The notes under the pieces are model-generated. The model worked only from the letters and a program-made list of their open reading frames with translations, was not told the DNA's origin and did no database searches. Positions 59,525-64,000 of a stretch of 64,000 nt of DNA are shown here, one piece after another. Where the stretch lies: assembly GCF_013408665.1 (NCBI RefSeq), contig NZ_JACCCL010000001.1:1813136-1877135 (forward strand), read 5' to 3'. The position numbers and the translations under genes are program-made. The first letter of the stretch is position 1, and each line of letters opens with the position of its first letter. Origin of the DNA: Sporosarcina sp. JAI121. Lineage in GTDB: Bacteria; Bacillota; Bacilli; Bacillales_A; Planococcaceae.

Positions 59525-60127
59525 TCTATTTAATTTCATATCAGCAAATGCTTTTTCATATTTTCGGAAACGGAATACGGAAATATTTTGGAACAAGAGG
59601 AATAATGCGAGCAGTATGTAAGGCAGTGTGTCAGGAATAGCGGAAAACAACAGGATAACAACTACGGAAATGAAGATGATGGAATGAAGTAAATAGAACG
59701 ACCTTGTACGATATTCGGAACCTTCCTTCTCAAGCAGGGCACAGATTGCCTGTCCACCGTCGAGCGGCAAAACAGGCAGTAAGTTAAGTAACAGCAATGC
59801 CACCTGGATCCGGACGACCAAATCGTCACCCGGGAACGAAATAGTCATCCCGGCCAAGAGTAATGCAAGCGTCGCCAGTGGTCCGCTAAGCGCAACGATG
59901 ATACGGTCTTTTTTAGGCGCGGAATGACGGTCTTTTATAACAATCTCTCCGCCATACGGCATGATTGTACACGATCGGATACGCATTCCCGTGAGATAGG
60001 CAGCGATGAGGTGACCCGCCTCATGGATAAGAAGTGATAAAAAAATGATTGCATAAACCGAAATACTTCCGGTGACGATGAGAAATATGAAAAAAGGCAG
60101 GAGAACGGGATGGAGCCTGAATTTCAT
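59516..60127 (-). CDS. spoIVFB: SpoIVFB, intramembrane metalloprotease for pro-sigma-K (short form)
   Basis: SpoIVFB, a site-2-type protease in the outer forespore membrane, frees sigma-K. The 203-residue protein has HEAGH (35-39) and NLLPVLPLDGG (115-125, D123), so the zinc site is complete, within about six membrane helices. It ends about 25 residues after the last helix, whereas B. subtilis SpoIVFB (288 residues) carries a C-terminal CBS domain. That domain is missing: the next gene's promoter begins at the stop codon. Its start overlaps the spoIVFA stop by four bases. Confidence 0.9.
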   Translation of the reverse strand: MKFRLHPVLLPFFIFLIVTGSISVYAIIFLSLLIHEAGHLIAAYLTGMRIRSCTIMPYGGEIVIKDRHSAPKKDRIIVALSGPLATLALLLAGMTISFPGDDLVVRIQVALLLLNLLPVLPLDGGQAICALLEKEGSEYRTRSFYLLHSIIFISVVVILLFSAIPDTLPYILLALFLLFQNISVFRFRKYEKAFADMKLNRLT

Positions 60128-60675
60128 TGTTCCCCGCCAGAGAGATAAGTAGGCAATAACGAAGCGTCAAGTTTCACTCCATCACGTTTCACCTTGAGAT
60201 AAATCGCCCCTTCGTCCATCAGTGCTAGCGTGTCCCCTTTTTTCACAGTCGTGTAAGGCAGTTTAGCAAACTTCCCGACATATCCGTACGTCACTTCGTC
60301 ACCGTCGTCATACAACACAGCAATCGTCTTGCCGGATTCGCGTGTAAATCCTGTAAAGATGACAAGCCCATTCTGTGTTGCGTCAATCGCCAGCGGTTTC
60401 GTGTAGGAAACTATTACTCCATCTTTGTATGGCTGCATCGATTCGTATGCTGAGAAGGGCGCTAGCTGTTGTGAATCTCCCATGACCGCGATTTTGTCCG
60501 GTGCGGATTCATTAATCATTGTCGCCACCCATTTCTTCATCGCTATGAAATCTTTACCCGATGTGACGTATTGTGTTATAGGTTCTTTGATGACGCCTCT
60601 ATCTTCCAGTTTCGCCACACCAATCACGCTGAGCGTCAGCACTACTGCCATCATCCATTTTGTTCTCCATTTCAA
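60124..60675 (-). CDS. spoIVFA: SpoIVFA, regulator of SpoIVFB (short form)
   Basis: SpoIVFA holds SpoIVFB in complex with BofA until the forespore signal arrives. The 183-residue protein has a membrane helix near 8-24 and an outer domain of the inactive M23/LytM type (VVSYTKPLAID, GFTRESGKTIAVLY, TTVKKGDTLALM). It lacks the long cytoplasmic head of B. subtilis SpoIVFA (264 residues). The start is TTG 60675 with GGGTGGTG upstream. It is coupled to spoIVFB. Confidence 0.85.
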   Translation of the reverse strand: MKWRTKWMMAVVLTLSVIGVAKLEDRGVIKEPITQYVTSGKDFIAMKKWVATMINESAPDKIAVMGDSQQLAPFSAYESMQPYKDGVIVSYTKPLAIDATQNGLVIFTGFTRESGKTIAVLYDDGDEVTYGYVGKFAKLPYTTVKKGDTLALMDEGAIYLKVKRDGVKLDASLLPTYLSGGEQ

Positions 60676-60700
60676 CCTGGAAACACCACCCGTTTTTTTT

Positions 60701-60727
60701 AGTATATGACGGAGGTGGCGGGAATAT
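60701..60727 (-). promoter_or_regulatory. Sigma-E-type promoter for spoIVFA-spoIVFB
   Basis: ATA (60727-60725), 16 bases and CATATACT (60708-60701) match ATA-N16-18-CATANNNT exactly. B. subtilis spoIVF is sigma-E dependent. Confidence 0.65.
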
Positions 60728-60846
60728 TTTGGGCTAGGTTGGATTTTTGTGAATTAAGGCTGTAAAACCGACTCTTGGAATATAATCACGACTTTAGAAA
60801 CGTGATGTCAATTTGCGTTTCACAAGCTGATACCTCAAAAATCTCA

Positions 60847-60880
60847 CAAAAACCCCCGACACTGAATATGTGTCGGGGGT
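60847..60880 (-). terminator. Terminator after minD
   Basis: ACCCCCGACA (60852-60861) pairs with TGTCGGGGGT (60871-60880); TTTTTG follows on the minus strand. It ends the mreBCD-minCD transcript. Confidence 0.92.
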
Positions 60881-60885
60881 CTAGG

Positions 60886-61683
60886 TTACCTCGAGAATAT
60901 AGCTTTCAGCTTACCGAAGAATCCGGTTTTGCCCTTGTCGACCGACATGAGCGGTACGGATTCGCCAAGGATACGGCGTGCGATGTTGCGGTAGCCGATT
61001 GCGGCGGGGTTCGATGGATCCATGACGACCGGTTCTCCCTTATTGGAGGATGAAATAACGTTTTCATCGTCGAGAATGATACCAAGCAAATCAATCGACA
61101 AGTGTGTTGTGATGTCATTGACGTCGAGCGAATCCCCATTATTCATGAGATGACGTCTGATGCGATTGATGATCAGTTTCGGCGGTTCGATGTCTTCATT
61201 TTCCAACAATCCGATGATACGATCGGCGTCCCGAACGGCCGATATTTCAGGAGTCGTGACAACGATTGCACGATCAGCACCCGATATGGCATTTTTGAAG
61301 CCTTGTTCGATTCCGGCAGGACAGTCAATCAATATATAATCGTAATCCCTCTTCAGTTCGGTGATCAATGTTTTCATCTGTTCAGGATTGACAGCATTCT
61401 TATCCGTTGTTTGTGCAGCCGGCAATAAAAAGAGCCCGTCATCAAAACGTTTATCTTTTACAAGCGCCTGCTGAACTTTACAGCGGCCTTCTATGACATC
61501 GACAAGATCGTAGATAATACGATTTTCCAGACCGAGAATGACGTCAAGATTCCGAAGGCCGATATCCGTGTCGATCAGACACACTTTTTTACCTTGCAGG
61601 GCCAATGCGGTTCCAAGGTTTGCAGATGTCGTCGTCTTGCCGACGCCGCCTTTACCAGATGTTATTACGATTGCTTCTCCCAC
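60886..61683 (-). CDS. minD: Septum site-determining ATPase MinD
   Basis: MinD recruits MinC to the membrane and keeps the Z-ring from poles. The 265-residue protein has the deviant Walker A SGKGGVGKTT (9-18), DTDIGLRNLD and IDCPAGIE, and a C-terminal amphipathic membrane-targeting helix (GFFGKLKAIFSR). The start is GTG 61683 with GGAGGAAG upstream. It begins one base after the minC stop. Confidence 0.96.
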   Translation of the reverse strand: MGEAIVITSGKGGVGKTTTSANLGTALALQGKKVCLIDTDIGLRNLDVILGLENRIIYDLVDVIEGRCKVQQALVKDKRFDDGLFLLPAAQTTDKNAVNPEQMKTLITELKRDYDYILIDCPAGIEQGFKNAISGADRAIVVTTPEISAVRDADRIIGLLENEDIEPPKLIINRIRRHLMNNGDSLDVNDITTHLSIDLLGIILDDENVISSSNKGEPVVMDPSNPAAIGYRNIARRILGESVPLMSVDKGKTGFFGKLKAIFSR

Positions 61684-61684
61684 A

Positions 61685-62356
61685 CTAGCTTCCTCCTTTG
61701 AATGATGACAGACCCGGCCGAAGTATCCGGAGTTCCTGCAGACGATCAATGGCGATGAAGCCGTTCGGATGCAAATAAGCGCATTCCATCTCTGGTTGTT
61801 CAGACAATATCGTCAATTCATCCGTCATCGTTTCCATTTTGTCCGCAATAATTAGATGAGTTGCTTCAAGCCACGATGCAGCAATGACAGCCTTCGTATT
61901 GCCATTCGAACCGGCGTGGGCGATCCCTTTCAACCTGCCGAGAACATAAATGCTGCCGGCAGCTACGACGCGGCCATTAGGATTCACATCCCCGACAACA
62001 ACCAGATCCCCTTCCGCTTTCACGACCTGGCCCGATCGCACGATGCCGATATAGGTTTCGGATTGGTTTTCAAGCACTTTTCTGTTGCATTCTTCCATCG
62101 TGATGACATCACTTTGGATTTTCGAGACACGTAAATTCGGGGAGCCATGAATCGTGTTCATGATTTCCTTTAATTCTTCCTCATTACAATAGCGGCTACC
62201 TGTATGGATTTGCACTTCCGCAAGCCCTTCCAAACCGTCATCTTCAACTTTTCTACGGAGTTCGGCAATCATTTCCGAGTAAGCGCATTTGTCGTCAAGC
62301 CGAAGAACAAGACCTTCCTTTGTCCCTTTTATTGTTACATATTGCTGTTTCGTCAT
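61685..62356 (-). CDS. minC: Septum site-determining protein MinC
   Basis: MinC blocks FtsZ assembly away from midcell. The 223-residue protein has an N-terminal FtsZ-binding domain and a C-terminal beta-helix with VGDVNPNGRVVAAGSIYVLGRLKG that binds MinD. ATG 62356 has GGGGTGAC upstream; GTG 62365 is the in-frame alternative. Order mreB-mreC-mreD-minC-minD is as in B. subtilis. Confidence 0.95.
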   Translation of the reverse strand: MTKQQYVTIKGTKEGLVLRLDDKCAYSEMIAELRRKVEDDGLEGLAEVQIHTGSRYCNEEELKEIMNTIHGSPNLRVSKIQSDVITMEECNRKVLENQSETYIGIVRSGQVVKAEGDLVVVGDVNPNGRVVAAGSIYVLGRLKGIAHAGSNGNTKAVIAASWLEATHLIIADKMETMTDELTILSEQPEMECAYLHPNGFIAIDRLQELRILRPGLSSFKGGS

Positions 62357-62378
62357 TTGCGTCACCCCGCATTTTCTT

Positions 62379-62903
62379 TTACAAAGTTTCGCCTTGTCGC
62401 TGTACTACTCTTTTGTATATAAGGTTTTTGAATAACCAGCCGAACATTCCGACGAAAATTGAATTGGCGATAATCGTCGGTACAAGCCTGGCTGCGATGA
62501 ATTCATCCAGTCCGATTGATGTCAATGAAATAAGACTTGCAAAAAAGTATGATAATAGTTCAAGAATCATAACCAGGAATAGCGCCAAGAACATCACCGT
62601 GACAATATGACGATGGATTTGGCGAATAATCAAGGTAGCGATATAACAAATTAAGGGATATAGGAACGCGTATAGTCCAATAATATCAATATGATACATA
62701 TCATACAAGAGTCCGAGAATAATTCCGTAAACAATTGCACGCTGACGGCTGTAATAGACTGCTATAAAGATAAGATACACGATGACAAACCGTGGGACAA
62801 GCGTATAACCATCACCGCCTATATCAATCGGCGAAAACAAACTGAACACTGGCTCCAAGAAAAACAGAAACACGGCAATAAGAGGGATGATGGACCGGAT
62901 CAT
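62379..62903 (-). CDS. mreD: Rod shape-determining protein MreD
   Basis: MreD is a small membrane protein of the elongasome. The 174 residues form about five helices with the VYLIFIAVYYSRQRAIVYGIILGLLYD region (given here for position, about 45-71, key residues R53, G59, G63, D67 region). The start overlaps the mreC stop by four bases. Length and place are typical. Confidence 0.9.
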   Translation of the reverse strand: MIRSIIPLIAVFLFFLEPVFSLFSPIDIGGDGYTLVPRFVIVYLIFIAVYYSRQRAIVYGIILGLLYDMYHIDIIGLYAFLYPLICYIATLIIRQIHRHIVTVMFLALFLVMILELLSYFFASLISLTSIGLDEFIAARLVPTIIANSIFVGMFGWLFKNLIYKRVVQRQGETL

Positions 62904-63790
62904 GATCCTTCCTCCCCCTCAGTATCCGCAGTGCCTTCTCCGTCCGTCCCATCAACGCTAGTTGATGAGCGCTTTGCAATGATAACGTGATCCAGCATCG
63001 AGAACTCTGCGGCTGGACGGATATATGCCAACTTCGTCAATCCATAATCATCTGTCGATACTTCTGTCACTTCCCCAATCAAAAGCCCTTTCGGAAAAAT
63101 ACCGCCGAGCCCGGATGAGATGACTTTCTGACCGACTTTCACTTCAAAACTGGAGTCGATTCGTTTCATGATAAGTTCACTGCGTTTCCGGTCATACCCT
63201 TCGATGAGTCCAAATGTCTTTTCACCTGAAATGACAGCAGCTACACGAAAATTGCGGTTTTCTGTCGATAAGAGTTCAACTGTAGAAGTGAAAGGCGTAA
63301 CGAGTACAATTTTACCGATCAATCCGCCAGCTGTTACGACTGCCATATTTTTCTTTATGCCGTGTTCTTCACCTTTATCAATGATGATTTTCTCCTCCCA
63401 TTGATCCGGATTACGGGAGATGACTGTTGCCTGTACCGGGGCGAAAGCACGCAAATCGTCTTTCTTGCCGAGAAGTTCGAGTAGACGTTTATTTTCTGAC
63501 TTAATATCGGTCAGTTCCGCTTGCCCAGAAGCGTATTCACTTAATCTCACTTTTAAATGTTTGTTTTCTTCATATGTATTCAAAATCCCATCAACATTCC
63601 CAATGAGGTTCGTTATGTAATGCGCCGGCTTCGAGAATAACGATTGCCCGAAACCGACGACGTCTTTCACAACTTGTTCTGGAAGGGAGGCATTCTGCCG
63701 GTCTTTGAGGGAGAATGAAATTAATGCCACTAGGACGATGACGCCCACTAGCAGTAAAATCAAACGTTTATTTGAAAAAAATCGCGGCAT
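62900..63790 (-). CDS. mreC: Rod shape-determining protein MreC
   Basis: MreC links MreB to the cell-wall machinery outside the membrane. The 296-residue protein has one N-terminal helix (about 10-28), a coiled coil (about 65-105, ending ENKRLLELLGK) and the beta-barrel domain with KNMAVVTAGGLIGKIV and GLGGIFPKGLLIGEV. A short acidic tail follows. It overlaps mreD. Confidence 0.95.
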   Translation of the reverse strand: MPRFFSNKRLILLLVGVIVLVALISFSLKDRQNASLPEQVVKDVVGFGQSLFSKPAHYITNLIGNVDGILNTYEENKHLKVRLSEYASGQAELTDIKSENKRLLELLGKKDDLRAFAPVQATVISRNPDQWEEKIIIDKGEEHGIKKNMAVVTAGGLIGKIVLVTPFTSTVELLSTENRNFRVAAVISGEKTFGLIEGYDRKRSELIMKRIDSSFEVKVGQKVISSGLGGIFPKGLLIGEVTEVSTDDYGLTKLAYIRPAAEFSMLDHVIIAKRSSTSVDGTDGEGTADTEGEEGS

Positions 63791-63809
63791 TGCCCTTATC
63801 CTCCCTCAC

Positions 63810-64000
63810 TTATCTACCTTGCATCTTTTTGATCAGTTCAAAATTATCCAGTGCTTTACCTGTACCGATTGCCACACAATCAAGTGGATCTTCAGCTATG
63901 AAAACAGGCATATTCGTTTCGTCGGAAATGACTTTTTCCAGATTTTGGAGTAGAGCTCCGCCGCCCGTCAAAACAATTCCGCGTTCCATGACATCCGAAG
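63810..64000 (-). CDS. mreB: MreB, C-terminal part (cut by window edge)
   Basis: The last 63 codons of an actin-like cytoskeleton protein can be read from the right edge to a TAA at 63812-63810. They include [31 protein letters not shown] and end in a short charged tail. This is the MreB C-terminus with the adenosine-binding GGGALL motif. The gene directly precedes mreC, 19 bases away, which favours MreB over Mbl. Confidence 0.93.
   Translation of the reverse strand, partial: SDVMERGIVLTGGGALLQNLEKVISDETNMPVFIAEDPLDCVAIGTGKALDNFELIKKMQGR

Overview
The window is a chromosomal segment from an endospore-forming, low-to-moderate GC Firmicute of the order Bacillales. Gene content and protein style point to the Planococcaceae, probably Sporosarcina or a close relative; this placement is from recall and was not tested by alignment. 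Sporulation genes (sigK, spoVB, safA, spo0B, spoIVFA, spoIVFB, a KinB-like kinase), the late competence genes comEA/EB/EC, T-box leaders, 6S RNA and strong Shine-Dalgarno sites all fit. Gene order follows the Bacillus subtilis yqzM-comE-to-mreB region closely, with deletions and insertions. Nearly all genes lie on the minus strand; yqzM, sigK, rarA, the amidase gene and spoVB are the plus-strand exceptions.

Layout. 1-4140: possible holA start, yqzM, comEC-comEB-comEA. 4144-9136: yqeM-rsfS-yqeK-nadD-yhbY-aroE-yqeH-yqeG, an operon for ribosome maturation, NAD synthesis and shikimate metabolism. 9137-12240: uninterrupted sigK, structured intergenic DNA, a 26-residue membrane peptide gene, mtnN and yrrS. 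12241-19510: greA, udk, yrrM, mltG, yrzB, ruvX, yrzL and T-box-controlled alaS. 19525-25388: recD2, a TPR gene, mnmA, iscS, cymR. 25519-32640: rarA, a MITE-like repeat, a lipoprotein, tcdA, 6S RNA, aspS-hisS with a T-box. 32769-43384: amidase, dtd, relA, apt, recJ, a second repeat copy, lapA, secDF. 43565-50441: comN, spoVB, a DUF421 gene, yajC-tgt-queA-ruvB-ruvA. 50616-54886: KinB-like kinase, yebC, an aminoglycoside-phosphotransferase-fold kinase and safA. 55084-64000: pheA, pheB, obgE, spo0B, rpmA-prp-rplU, spoIVFB-spoIVFA, minD-minC-mreD-mreC and the 3' end of mreB.

How it fits together. Several sporulation steps are encoded here: a KinB-like kinase and Spo0B of the phosphorelay; SpoIVFA/SpoIVFB, which control pro-sigma-K processing; sigK itself; SpoVB for cortex; SafA for coat. 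Sigma-E-like promoter sequences can be read upstream of sigK, spoVB, safA and spoIVFA. Translation is the other theme: two tRNA synthetase T-box operons, Obg, YqeH, RsfS, L27 with its protease Prp, L21, and the tRNA modification genes mnmA, tgt, queA and tcdA. Morphogenesis and division genes close the window.

Nothing in the coding complement is an obviously new system. The least explained material is non-coding: a dispersed ~200-bp MITE-like repeat in two opposite copies, two other palindrome-rich intergenic blocks and a small peptide gene. The SpoIVFA/SpoIVFB pair is also unusually short.
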